From assembly GCA_943788635.1 (NCBI GenBank), contig CALSRA010000012.1, positions 102,948 through 166,947 of the forward strand: a DNA stretch of 64,000 nucleotides. The letters are read 5' to 3'. The position numbers were made by a program, and so were the translations under genes. Source of the DNA: an uncultured Alphaproteobacteria bacterium (GTDB lineage: Bacteria; Pseudomonadota; Alphaproteobacteria; UBA8366; GCA-2717185). Below, one piece after another: positions 50,495-58,932 of the stretch (position 1 is its first letter; each line of letters opens with the position of its first letter). The notes under the pieces were generated by a model, which saw only the letters and a program-made list of their open reading frames with translations, was not told the origin of the DNA and did not search any database.

Positions 50495-52525
50495 CTACCC
50501 TGATAACGGCCGAGTCGCAGCCATCAGCCATTCTTTCGCATGACCGTCGAGTTCCGGGCCCAGCATTTCGCAAACCCGCATATGATAGGCATCCAGCCAG
50601 GCAATTTCCGGCGGCGTCAAAAGACCCGCATCGACCAGGTTCAAATCGATGGGCGCAAGGGTAAGGGTTTCGAATTCGAGCATGCTGCGTTCCGCATCGG
50701 CAAGCGCCGCACAGGGAATAACCGTCACCAGGTTTTCGATACGAATGCCGTATTCGCCTGTTTTGTAATATCCGGGCTCATTGGAAACGATCATGCCCGG
50801 CTGCAGGGCTACGCTGCTTGGCGCCTTTGAAATTCGGTGCGGCCCTTCATGGACGCTGAGATAACTGCCGACCCCGTGTCCCGTACCATGATCAAAATCC
50901 AGTCCGGCATCCCACAAATGCTGCCGCGCCAGTAGGTCAAGCTGGGCGCCGGTCGTTCCCATCGGGAACCGCGCCCGTGCGATACCGATATGTCCTTTCA
51001 GCACCCGCGTGAACCTATCCCGCATTTCGGCGGTTGGCTCGCCGACGGCAATTGTGCGGGTGACGTCGGTGGTCCCGTCCAGGTATTGCGCGCCTGAATC
51101 GACCAGAAACAGCTCGCCACGCTGCATGACCCGGTCACTTCCCGGCGTGACCCGGTAATGCACAATTGCGCCATTGGCGCCGGACCCCGAAATTGTGTCA
51201 AAGCTGAGGTCACGGATCAGCGCATCGCCAAATCGGCATTCGGCCAACCTGTCCGCTGCCGCCATTTCTGACAATGTCCCGGTTGGCGCCTTTTCCGCGA
51301 ACCAGGCCAGGAACTGCGTCAACGCTGCGCCATCGCGCTCATGCGCCGCGCGGCTTCCCGCAATCTCAACCGGATTCTTGCATGCCTTGGGCAGGGCGCA
51401 GGGATCATCACCGCGCGATATCACCGCGCCGCCATCATGTAACTGATCGAAAACAAATCCCGCAGCGCTGCCGGGATCGACCCGGACAGAACGTCCCTTC
51501 ATACCTGCCAGTGACGCCGGAAATTCGGCAACATCGCTAACGGAAACACCATTACCAAGATGCGCACCCAGCCCCGGCGCCAGCTTGCGGGTATCCGCGA
51601 ACAAATCAACCGCACCATCGCCATGCAGAATGGCAAACGACAATGGCATCGGCGCCCTTGGCACGTCGCCACCACGGATATTCAGCAGCCAAGCAATCGA
51701 ATCCGGTGCCGTCAGCACGGCCGCGTCGCAGCCGGCCGATGTCAGTGAGGCGGCAATTTCCTGGCGTTTCTCGGAAGAAGCCTTTCCGGCATATACATCC
51801 TCATGAACAACAATAGGCGCGATCGGTGGCGCCGGCTGATCAGGCCAAACCGCATCAACCGGATTGTCGGGCACCGCCTGCAATACACCCCCCGCCTTTT
51901 CGGTTGCGCGGCGAAACGCGTTCAGCGCCGATTCAGCGTGCAGCCAGGAATCGTAACCAAGCGTCGCGCCCTTCGGTAAATTGCTGGCAATCCACGCTGC
52001 CGGCGGCGTATCCGCGAGCGGTACAGGCTCGATGATGCCCGTGTCCACTTCATTGCCGACCTGCAATGTATACCGCCCATCAATGAATATCGCGGCCCTG
52101 TCGCGCAGGACGATAGCCAGGCCAGCCGATCCGGAAAAGCCGGTCAGCCAACGCAGTCGTTCATCATGCGGTGGCACATACTCTCCCTGATGCGCATCGG
52201 TCCGCGGCACAATGAAACCATCCAGCCCGCGCCGGACCAACTCCGTTCGCAATGCCGCCAACCGCTCCGCAGGGGCCGGTCCCTCGACCGGGCCGCCATC
52301 GCCGGCCACTGTCGCTTTCAGCGCCATCAACTGGGACCGCAAAGCCGCGTCGGCGCTGGGTGCAATCAGGTCGACCCACCCGTCCGGCCGCCACCCCGTC
52401 GGCGCCCCCGCGACCCCGGCGACAAGTGAACGCACAGCCTCGAAACTCATCGACACGCCGGCCGCGGACAGGCGCTCAGCCAATGCCGAATCACCCTCAT
52501 AACTCACTGTCGTTTGCATCGTCAT
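50495..52525 (-). CDS. Xaa-Pro aminopeptidase (M24B family)
   Basis: About 676 residues from the likely ATG at 52525; in-frame starts at 52576 and 52543 also exist. Two creatinase-like N-terminal domains are followed by a pita-bread catalytic domain with metal ligands in LVDSGAQYLDGTTDVTRT (two Asp), GTGHGVGSYL (His), NEPGYY (Glu) and RIENLV (Glu), given by key residues. It removes N-terminal residues next to proline. The length matches three-domain eukaryote-like aminopeptidase P found in many alphaproteobacteria. Confidence 0.93.
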   Translation of the reverse strand: MTMQTTVSYEGDSALAERLSAAGVSMSFEAVRSLVAGVAGAPTGWRPDGWVDLIAPSADAALRSQLMALKATVAGDGGPVEGPAPAERLAALRTELVRRGLDGFIVPRTDAHQGEYVPPHDERLRWLTGFSGSAGLAIVLRDRAAIFIDGRYTLQVGNEVDTGIIEPVPLADTPPAAWIASNLPKGATLGYDSWLHAESALNAFRRATEKAGGVLQAVPDNPVDAVWPDQPAPPIAPIVVHEDVYAGKASSEKRQEIAASLTSAGCDAAVLTAPDSIAWLLNIRGGDVPRAPMPLSFAILHGDGAVDLFADTRKLAPGLGAHLGNGVSVSDVAEFPASLAGMKGRSVRVDPGSAAGFVFDQLHDGGAVISRGDDPCALPKACKNPVEIAGSRAAHERDGAALTQFLAWFAEKAPTGTLSEMAAADRLAECRFGDALIRDLSFDTISGSGANGAIVHYRVTPGSDRVMQRGELFLVDSGAQYLDGTTDVTRTIAVGEPTAEMRDRFTRVLKGHIGIARARFPMGTTGAQLDLLARQHLWDAGLDFDHGTGHGVGSYLSVHEGPHRISKAPSSVALQPGMIVSNEPGYYKTGEYGIRIENLVTVIPCAALADAERSMLEFETLTLAPIDLNLVDAGLLTPPEIAWLDAYHMRVCEMLGPELDGHAKEWLMAATRPLSG

Positions 52526-52624
52526 CCCAGCGTCCCTCTCCATTAAAACGGGCACCTTGCGGTTTGGAACAGCCACCCGAACTGGGGTAACGGCCCGTTA
52601 ATGCCGCCATGCAAAAAATTCATT

Positions 52625-52641
52625 GCTGCAATGCAATATTT
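52625..52641 (+). promoter_or_regulatory. 17-bp element upstream of first DUF1127 gene (copy 1)
   Basis: GCTGCAATGCAATATTT occurs here and again, base for base, at 53242-53258 upstream of the second DUF1127 gene. It ends 90 bp before this gene's start and 91 bp before the other. The flanks to the left are also partly alike (GCCATGCA / GCTATGCA). A shared promoter or regulator site is likely; I cannot name the factor. Confidence 0.55.
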
Positions 52642-52731
52642 TTTACTGACATTCGAATTTTATTAGCGTACATATCAATCAAGAGAACGGCCAATGAAAC
52701 ATCAAGACCTTGATAAAGAAAGGGAATAACA

Positions 52732-52989
52732 ATGGCCACGATGACATATACAGACCGGCACGTTTCCGGTGCGAACGAATTTTTCACCGGTATCCTGCGC
52801 AAAGCAGTTGATATCCTCACGAATATTGCCGAACGCCGCATCTTGCGCGACCTGTCCACTCTGGATGCACAGACGCTGAATGATCTGGGATTGCGGCGCG
52901 AACAGCTCTCCGCCAACGAGGGTGCGACATACGAAATTCTTGCGCATCGCGAAATCGGTGATTCCGGCTACAGGATCGCCCGCAAGTAA
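52732..52989 (+). CDS. DUF1127 domain protein (1)
   Basis: The product is an 85-residue basic protein. Its helix with LRDLSTLDAQTLNDLGLRREQL (residues ~43-63) is the DUF1127 core: D-L-x-x-L-x-x-x-x-L-x-D-L-G-L-x-R-x-x-L. Proteins of this type are small RNA- or DNA-associated factors in alphaproteobacteria, linked in several species to stress and to sRNA maturation. A second copy lies 360 bp downstream, and a hairpin with a CCTCC loop follows directly. Ribosome-binding site AAAGGGAA lies just upstream. A start three codons later (ATG 52741) is possible. Confidence 0.88.
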   Translation: MATMTYTDRHVSGANEFFTGILRKAVDILTNIAERRILRDLSTLDAQTLNDLGLRREQLSANEGATYEILAHREIGDSGYRIARK

Positions 52990-52996
52990 TCGAACC

Positions 52997-53030
52997 GGTC
53001 CGGTACTATCCTCCCCCCTGGTACCGGACC
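52997..53030 (+). ncRNA. Hairpin with anti-Shine-Dalgarno loop (copy 1)
   Basis: GGTCCGGTAC and GTACCGGACC form a perfect 10-bp stem, extended by TA/TG to 12 pairs with one wobble. The loop is TCCTCCCCCC, which contains CCTCC, complementary to a ribosome-binding site. It starts 7 bp after the DUF1127 stop. No T-run follows, so it is unlikely to be a plain terminator. It resembles the alphaproteobacterial 'cuckoo'/CcsR type small RNAs that lie downstream of DUF1127 genes. Confidence 0.65.
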
Positions 53031-53241
53031 CTGCGCCGCCTGTCGACGCTCATCGCGTGACAACAAGCGGAGCTGACCGTCAATACTTTTCGCCGGACCA
53101 GGCGTAATTCATGACGACGGCAGGCGGCGCGCTTCTTCTCAAAATTTATAAGCTGATTTTGTTGTCGCCCTGGAAACAGGGCGCTGCGGCACTTTACGTG
53201 GTTAACAGGGCTTATCTATGTTGCTATGCACAATTCGCATC
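53031..53241. other. Intergenic region between DUF1127 genes
   Basis: No gene is seen. A small perfect hairpin with a GAAA tetraloop lies at 53166-53183 (CGCCCTG/CAGGGCG), perhaps a processing or transcript-end structure. The part to the right should hold the promoter of the second DUF1127 gene. Confidence 0.45.
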
Positions 53242-53258
53242 GCTGCAATGCAATATTT
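53242..53258 (+). promoter_or_regulatory. 17-bp element upstream of second DUF1127 gene (copy 2)
   Basis: This is the exact second copy of the element at 52625-52641, 91 bp before the start of the second DUF1127 gene. Next to it lies ATTTCCACTGGAAAAT, a short imperfect inverted repeat not found at copy 1. Confidence 0.55.
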
Positions 53259-53349
53259 CCACTGGAAAATCCGCCAAAAGCATTTAAGTATTATTCAAAG
53301 ACAGAGGCCAGAAAACATTTAAGCCGTTGTTTAGAAAGGACTACTGATC

Positions 53350-53580
53350 ATGGCGAATATCACGATCAACGAAACACAGCCGCATTCTGTCGACAACATC
53401 CTGTCCAGAACTCTCAAGCTCATCAGCACCTTTTTTGCCGGTGCACCGGTACGCAAATCGGTCGATGTGTCTGCAATGAACGCCCACACGCTCTCCGATA
53501 TCGGCATCCGTCGCGAGCAATTGGCACCGAATTTCAGCAGGTTCAGTGACGACGACCAGAAGTTTTACTGGACGTCCTGA
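53350..53580 (+). CDS. DUF1127-like protein (2)
   Basis: The product has 76 residues. The segment VDVSAMNAHTLSDIGIRREQLAP matches the first protein's core (TLNDLGLRREQL), given here by its key residues, but the N-terminus is different, so the two are diverged paralogues rather than a recent copy. AGAAAGGACT provides the ribosome-binding site. The stop at 53578 is 6 bp from the second hairpin. Regulated in the same way as the first gene, judged from the shared upstream element. Confidence 0.83.
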   Translation: MANITINETQPHSVDNILSRTLKLISTFFAGAPVRKSVDVSAMNAHTLSDIGIRREQLAPNFSRFSDDDQKFYWTS

Positions 53581-53586
53581 CTGCGA

Positions 53587-53624
53587 ACAGCCCGGCACTA
53601 TCCTCCCCCCTAGTGCCGGGCTGT
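53587..53624 (+). ncRNA. Hairpin with anti-Shine-Dalgarno loop (copy 2)
   Basis: ACAGCCCGGCACTA and TAGTGCCGGGCTGT make a perfect 14-bp stem around the loop TCCTCCCCCC. The loop is identical in all ten bases to that of the first hairpin although most of the stem differs, with paired positions changed together. It begins 6 bp after the DUF1127 stop. No T-run follows on the plus strand. Confidence 0.7.
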
Positions 53625-53640
53625 ACATATTCCGCGGCGT

Positions 53641-54519
53641 CTATCGCGAGACGATAAGCGTATGCCAGCCGTCAATGGGGATCCGCCGAACCAGGCGCAT
53701 ACCCTGGCGGCGAAAAGCGGCAAAGACTTCCTTTTCCTGATGCGACAGCAGACCTGACAGGATACAGACGCCCCCCGGCGCAAGGTGCCGGCGAATGGCG
53801 TAGGACAGGCCGACGAGCGGCCGCGCCAGTATATTGGCGATAATCAGATCATAGGGCGCATTATTGCGCAGTTGCGGTGCAGCAAAACCATTGCTGCGTA
53901 CCGTCTGAACCAGTCCGGAGAGGCGGTTTAGCCGGGCATTTTCCCGCGCAACCACAACAGATTGCGGATCGATATCCGCCGCCGTCACCTGTACGCGCCA
54001 GGTTTTGGCCGCCGCCATCGACAAAATGCCGGACCCGCAGCCAAGGTCCAGCGGATTTACAAAGCGGCGCGCGCGCGCCAGCCCATCCATCGCCAACAGG
54101 CAGCCCTTTGTCGTTGCATGCTCCCCCGTCCCGAAGGCGGCACCGGCATCGACCATGATCGGATAGGAACCGTAAGGCACAGGCCCGTCGAAATGCGACG
54201 GGTGGATAAAATAACGCCCCGCGCGAAGCGGCTGAAAGGAACGCTGCGTTTCCGCAACCCAGTCGGTAACCGGCAAGGGCAGACATATGACATCGGGCTC
54301 AACGATACCGGCGCGGGATGCCGCAATTGCCACTGCTGCGGTCAGCGCCTCCTGTGTCGGTGGCACCAGCGTATAGCCTTCAACCCGCCACAGCACATGC
54401 TCCTCTACTTCGAAGGAAACCAGCGCTGTACAGAAAGGTTCGAACGCCTGCACGAAGAATTCCGACGCATGCGGCGGCACGAAAACCTCGACTTTCCAAC
54501 CATCGGCTGTCGGAAGCAT
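53641..54519 (-). CDS. prmA: Ribosomal protein L11 methyltransferase
   Basis: About 292 residues from the ATG at 54519, which leaves 1 bp to the helicase stop; an alternative at 54537 would overlap it. The SAM-binding domain shows DAGAAFGTGEHATTKGCL, DLGCGSGILSMAAAK, DIDPQSVVVARENA and the catalytic NPPY-like IIANILARPL. It trimethylates lysine residues of L11. The N-terminal substrate domain is present but diverged. It is probably co-transcribed with the upstream helicase gene. Confidence 0.9.
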   Translation of the reverse strand: MLPTADGWKVEVFVPPHASEFFVQAFEPFCTALVSFEVEEHVLWRVEGYTLVPPTQEALTAAVAIAASRAGIVEPDVICLPLPVTDWVAETQRSFQPLRAGRYFIHPSHFDGPVPYGSYPIMVDAGAAFGTGEHATTKGCLLAMDGLARARRFVNPLDLGCGSGILSMAAAKTWRVQVTAADIDPQSVVVARENARLNRLSGLVQTVRSNGFAAPQLRNNAPYDLIIANILARPLVGLSYAIRRHLAPGGVCILSGLLSHQEKEVFAAFRRQGMRLVRRIPIDGWHTLIVSR

Positions 54520-54520
54520 G

Positions 54521-56821
54521 TTACGGCCGGGATACAAAAGCGGCGACGACGCGTTTTTCGCCCGCCTTGTCGAAAGCTATCGTCAGTTTATCGCCGTCCA
54601 CTTCCCGAATTCTCCCCATGCCAAATTTCTGGTGGAAGCAGCGTTCACCAACCGAAAAACTGCTGTCATCACCCGCGACCGTATAGGCGGTTGATTCAAT
54701 TAATTTCGCGCCCTTGCCGCGCTCCTGATAGCGTTTCCAACCGGGGCCGCCCTCGGTCGATGTATTCCGCAGGCCACCAAACCCGAACCCACTGCCCGAA
54801 TCCGATAATCCGTCGCCGCGCGTGCCGCCATACAGGCCCGACTCCGTCGCAACCTCGACGCATTCGGGCGGCAATTCGTCGATGAAACGGGACGGAATGG
54901 CGCTGCGCCACTGGTTGTAGACCCGGCGGCTGGCCGCATGCGTAATACGTACCCGCTTGCGCGCCCGCGTTATGCCGACATAGGCCAGGCGGCGCTCCTC
55001 CTCCAGTCCCGCAGCACCGCTTTCATCGATGGCGCGCTGATGGGGAAACAATTCTTCTTCCCAGCCAGGCAGGAATACGGTTTCAAACTCCAGCCCCTTG
55101 GCGCTGTGCAGGGTCATCAGGTTGACCATGTCCTCGCCGGCGGATTCGGTATTTTCCATCACCAGGCTGACATGCTCCAGGAAGCCTTCGAGATTCTCGA
55201 AATCCTCCATCGCCGGCAGCAGTTCCTTCAGGTTTTCCAGCTTGCCCGGCGCTTCCGGTTTTTTGCTGGTCATCCACATTTCGGTATAGCCGGATTCATC
55301 CAGCACCGTTGCCGCCAGTTCAGCATGCGGAATGCCATCCGACATCTGCCGCCACCGGCGAAAATCTTCCAGGATCGCCGACAGCTTCTTTTTCGCCGCC
55401 GGGCGCAACTCATCGGTTTCGACCAGCCGCAACCCCGCCGTAAACAGCGAGCATCCCTCGATCCGGGCCAAGCCATGCATCGCCTGCAGCGTTGTTTTAC
55501 CAACCCCGCGCGCGGGCTTGTTGATAATGCGCTCCAGCGCCAGGTCGTCGTCTGGCTGGTGGATCAGCCGCAGATAGGCGAGCGAGTCGCGGATTTCCTC
55601 GCGTTCATAAAACCGGGCACCGCCGATCACCCGATAGGGGATCGCGAGCGTCATGAGACGGTCTTCAAACTCCCGGGTCTGAAACCCGGCCCGGACCAGA
55701 ATGGCGATCTGATCGAGCTGATGCTTTTTGCGGTGCAGTGTTTCGATTTCCTCGCCCGCATAGCGGGCTTCTTCTTCGCCATCCCAGACACCGCGGACGA
55801 TGATTTTTTCGCCGTCTCCCATCTCGGTCCACAACGTCTTGCCGAGCCGGCCTTCGTTATGCGCAATCAACCCCGATGCGGCAGCCAGAATATGGGGCGT
55901 CGAACGGTAATTGCGTTCCAGCCGCACGACCTTCGCGCCCGGAAAGTCCTCCTCGAAGCGCAGAATATTGCCGACTTCCGCCCCACGCCAACCGTAGATC
56001 GACTGGTCATCATCACCGACACAGCAAATATTCCGATGCCCCTGTGCCAGCAGGCGCAGCCACAGATACTGGGCCACATTCGCATCCTGATATTCATCCA
56101 CCAGGATATAGCGGAACAGCCGCTGGTAATCGGCGACAACATCGGGGTTATTCGTGAACAAAGTCAGGCAGTGCAGCAGCAGGTCACCGAAATCAGCGGC
56201 ATTCAGCACGAGCAGCCGTTCCTGATAATCCTTGTAGAGCTTGATGGCACGGCCGTTGGCGAATTCCCCGGAATCGCCGGCAGGAACCTTGTCCGGGGTC
56301 AGGCCGCGATCCTTCCAGCGCTGGATAATTCCCGACAGCACCCGCGCGGGCCAGCGTTTCTCGTCGATGTTCTCCGCTTCCATGAGCTGCTTCAGCAGCC
56401 GGATCTGGTCGTCCATGTCGAGAATCGTGAAATTCGACTTGAGCCCGATCAATTCCGCATGGCGCCGCAGAATACGCACGCCCAGCGCATGAAACGTCCC
56501 CAACCACATGCCCTCGGTCGCGGGACCGACAAGGCTCCCGACACGTTCGCGCATTTCATGGGCCGCACGATTGGTGAATGTAACCGCCAGTATCTGATAG
56601 GGCCGGGCGCGGTTCGTATACATGATCTGCGCCAGACGCGTGGTCAGTACCCGGGTCTTGCCGGTCCCCGCACCGGCGAGCACCAGCACCGGTCCGTCCA
56701 TCGCCTCAACTGCCTCGCGCTGCGACTCGTTCAGCGACTCGACCCAGGGCGGCGTCCGCTGGACGACGGCGGGCGCCGGCTCCTCGAAATCGAGCGGGTC
56801 GCTGGCAAAGGGATCGGTCAT
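54521..56821 (-). CDS. UvrD/PcrA-type superfamily 1 DNA helicase
   Basis: The protein has 766 residues from the ATG at 56821 (MTDPFASDP); a 70-residue upstream extension has no family similarity. Motifs run in order: LNESQREAV (Q), LAGAGTGKTRVL (Walker A), VDEYQDAN (II), VGDDDQSIYGWRGAEV (III), RNYRST (IV), MTLHSAKGLEFETVF (V) and VGITRARKRVRI (VI). It unwinds DNA 3' to 5' in excision and mismatch repair. The C-terminus has the KxGxGxV-like GERCFHQKFGMGRIREVDGD domain of UvrD/PcrA that contacts RNA polymerase or UvrB. Confidence 0.95.
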   Translation of the reverse strand: MTDPFASDPLDFEEPAPAVVQRTPPWVESLNESQREAVEAMDGPVLVLAGAGTGKTRVLTTRLAQIMYTNRARPYQILAVTFTNRAAHEMRERVGSLVGPATEGMWLGTFHALGVRILRRHAELIGLKSNFTILDMDDQIRLLKQLMEAENIDEKRWPARVLSGIIQRWKDRGLTPDKVPAGDSGEFANGRAIKLYKDYQERLLVLNAADFGDLLLHCLTLFTNNPDVVADYQRLFRYILVDEYQDANVAQYLWLRLLAQGHRNICCVGDDDQSIYGWRGAEVGNILRFEEDFPGAKVVRLERNYRSTPHILAAASGLIAHNEGRLGKTLWTEMGDGEKIIVRGVWDGEEEARYAGEEIETLHRKKHQLDQIAILVRAGFQTREFEDRLMTLAIPYRVIGGARFYEREEIRDSLAYLRLIHQPDDDLALERIINKPARGVGKTTLQAMHGLARIEGCSLFTAGLRLVETDELRPAAKKKLSAILEDFRRWRQMSDGIPHAELAATVLDESGYTEMWMTSKKPEAPGKLENLKELLPAMEDFENLEGFLEHVSLVMENTESAGEDMVNLMTLHSAKGLEFETVFLPGWEEELFPHQRAIDESGAAGLEEERRLAYVGITRARKRVRITHAASRRVYNQWRSAIPSRFIDELPPECVEVATESGLYGGTRGDGLSDSGSGFGFGGLRNTSTEGGPGWKRYQERGKGAKLIESTAYTVAGDDSSFSVGERCFHQKFGMGRIREVDGDKLTIAFDKAGEKRVVAAFVSRP

Positions 56822-57064
56822 TGGATCAAAGATCTCGTCGGGAGTGAAAGCTGTACTACTAGATATAAGGCACAATACCCCGACGGAAAACACGGAAAGC
56901 CGTCCCACTGCCGCATCACATGGGATATCACCGGTTTCAGCCGATGTCTGCGACCCCGCCGCAGCGAACCGCCGCCATATAGTCGGCCAAACCAAAGGAT
57001 CGGCATCCGGAACGCACCGATTCGGCGGCATTGCGCCAGATTTAGCGGCAACCGTCGACAGACG

Positions 57065-57853
57065 TCAGGCTGTCACAACCAGCGGGCAACCTCTTGTCGG
57101 GTGGGCGATTACACTGGCGGCAACGTCATAAACCGCCTCTATCGTATCGGGCCGAATGACGGCACGCGGTGTGCCTTCGGCATGAACGCGCCCTGCTTTC
57201 AGCATGCAGATACGGTCGGCGTACATGGCCGCAAGGTTCAGGTCGTGCAGGATCGCGACGACCCCCGCGCCGTTTTCCGCCAGCCGACGCGCAATTTCCA
57301 GCGTCGCATGCTGATGGGCCAGGTCAAGACTTGCCGTCGGCTCGTCAAGCAGCAGGTAACGTTCCTGTTTGGGGACGTCCTCCGCCGCCCATATCTGTGC
57401 CAGCGCCCGCGCCAGGTGAACCCGTTGGCGCTCACCACCGGACAACGTCGTATAGATCCGGTGTTCCAGGTGGTCGGTACCGCTTTCCCGCAATGCCGCG
57501 CGAACGATGGTAAGGTCGCGCTCCAGGCTGGAATTTCGGGCATGGGGACTGCGCCCCATCAACACCACTTCCTGTACCGGAAAGGGAAAAGAGAGGCTTG
57601 AATATTGCGGCAGCACTGCGCGAAGGCGTGCCAGGTCACCGCGCGCCCAGGATGACAGCGATGTACCGGAAAGGGTGACATTACCACGATCCGGTTTCAA
57701 CGCCCCGGTCAGCACATTCATCAGCGTCGATTTTCCTGCGCCATTCGGCCCCAGAACAGCCGTGACTTCCCCCGGCATGACCAGCAGGGACACATCGTCC
57801 AGAATCCGGTTGCCGCCGATTGAAATACCGATGCCACTTGCCGCCAGCATCAC
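57065..57853 (-). CDS. hmuV: Haem ABC transporter ATP-binding protein
   Basis: The protein has 262 residues. Walker A is GPNGAGKSTL, signature LSGGERQRVHLARAL, Walker B YLLLDEPTASLDL, and the His switch in AILHDLNLAA. The family places it with haem/cobalamin/siderophore importers; the operon makes haem the likely substrate. It overlaps hmuU by 4 bp and is the last gene of the operon. Confidence 0.93.
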   Translation of the reverse strand: MMLAASGIGISIGGNRILDDVSLLVMPGEVTAVLGPNGAGKSTLMNVLTGALKPDRGNVTLSGTSLSSWARGDLARLRAVLPQYSSLSFPFPVQEVVLMGRSPHARNSSLERDLTIVRAALRESGTDHLEHRIYTTLSGGERQRVHLARALAQIWAAEDVPKQERYLLLDEPTASLDLAHQHATLEIARRLAENGAGVVAILHDLNLAAMYADRICMLKAGRVHAEGTPRAVIRPDTIEAVYDVAASVIAHPTRGCPLVVTA

Positions 57854-58929
57854 CAGCCCCCGTCAACACGCCGCCGCGACAGCAGCCACAGAAAAAACGG
57901 CCCGCCGACACAGGCCGTTACGATGCCGATCGGTAATTCCGCCGGTAAAACGATGTGGCGTGACACCAGATCGGCGATCAGCACGAGTGAAGCGCCCAGC
58001 AAGGCGGAGGCCGGCAGCAAGATCACATGGTTCGGCCCAATCAGCAGCCGAATCAAATGCGGCACAACCAGCCCGACAAATCCGATGATTCCCGACACTG
58101 ATACAGCAGCCCCGGTTCCCAGCGCCACCAGCAACACGGCGAAGCGCTTTTCGCGTTCAACATCATACCCAAGATGATGCGCTTCCGCTTCCCCCAGCAG
58201 CATCGCATTCAGAAAGCGGGCAAAGCCAGGCAAGAGGAAAACCGCCAAACCAACCAGCGGCGCCACGGGCAGCAGCTTTTCCCAGGTAATGCTTCCAAGG
58301 CTACCAAGCTGCCAGAAACTGAGATCCCGCAATTGCTGGTCATCACTGATGAACACCAGGAACCCCATGCCAGCGGCGGCAATGGCGTTCACAGCCACAC
58401 CACAAAGCAACATCGTCGACACATCGGTTCGGCCGTCGCAATCCGCAACCCGGTACACCAGCAGCGTGCATCCCAAGCCGCCACAGAACGCCGCCAGCGG
58501 CAGCAACCAGGTCTGCGGCAGAAACGGCAGTGACGCCGCAGCGCCGCCGCCCAGGACGATTACCGCAACCGCCGCCAATGCCGCGCCCGACGAAACCCCG
58601 ATCAATCCGGGATCGGCCAGCGGATTGCGGAACAACCCCTGCAATGTCGCACCACATATCGCCAGCCCGGCCCCGACCAGGATTCCAAGGCAGACCCGGG
58701 GCAGACGAATTCCAATCAGTACCGATTGTTCGCGCGCCGTGAATCCCCAGGGCAACTCCAGCCCGATCAGATCCCCCAGTATGGCGAAGAACGCACCAGG
58801 CGATATCGAGACCGCGCCCTTGCCGACGGACAGCAGGATCGCAAACAGCAGGAACCCGGACAGCGACACCATCCACACCGTATTGCGGTACGGCCGCAGC
58901 GTCCCGCGGGGAATGGCGGTGACACTCAT
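57850..58929 (-). CDS. hmuU: Haem ABC transporter permease (FecCD family)
   Basis: The protein has 359 residues and about nine or ten membrane helices. IRLPRVCLGILVGAGLAICGATLQGLFRNPLADPGLIGVSSGAAL, given by the key NPLADP and G-S-GA residues, and GFVGLVVPHLIRLLIGPNH are FecCD hallmarks. It forms the inner-membrane channel with HmuV. It starts 3 bp after the hmuT stop. Confidence 0.95.
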   Translation of the reverse strand: MSVTAIPRGTLRPYRNTVWMVSLSGFLLFAILLSVGKGAVSISPGAFFAILGDLIGLELPWGFTAREQSVLIGIRLPRVCLGILVGAGLAICGATLQGLFRNPLADPGLIGVSSGAALAAVAVIVLGGGAAASLPFLPQTWLLPLAAFCGGLGCTLLVYRVADCDGRTDVSTMLLCGVAVNAIAAAGMGFLVFISDDQQLRDLSFWQLGSLGSITWEKLLPVAPLVGLAVFLLPGFARFLNAMLLGEAEAHHLGYDVEREKRFAVLLVALGTGAAVSVSGIIGFVGLVVPHLIRLLIGPNHVILLPASALLGASLVLIADLVSRHIVLPAELPIGIVTACVGGPFFLWLLSRRRVDGGW

Positions 58930-58932
58930 CCG

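Noticed and set aside
52997..53624. The two hairpins as ordinary intrinsic terminators
   Set aside because: Neither has a T-run, and the loops are identical while the stems differ, which points to a role of the loop. A terminating side function is not excluded.
54938..57601. 887-codon open frame on the plus strand
   Set aside because: It is exactly antisense to the clear UvrD-type helicase and part of hmuV, has no recognisable domain and is rich in His, Arg and Gln, as expected from the opposite strand of a GC-rich gene.
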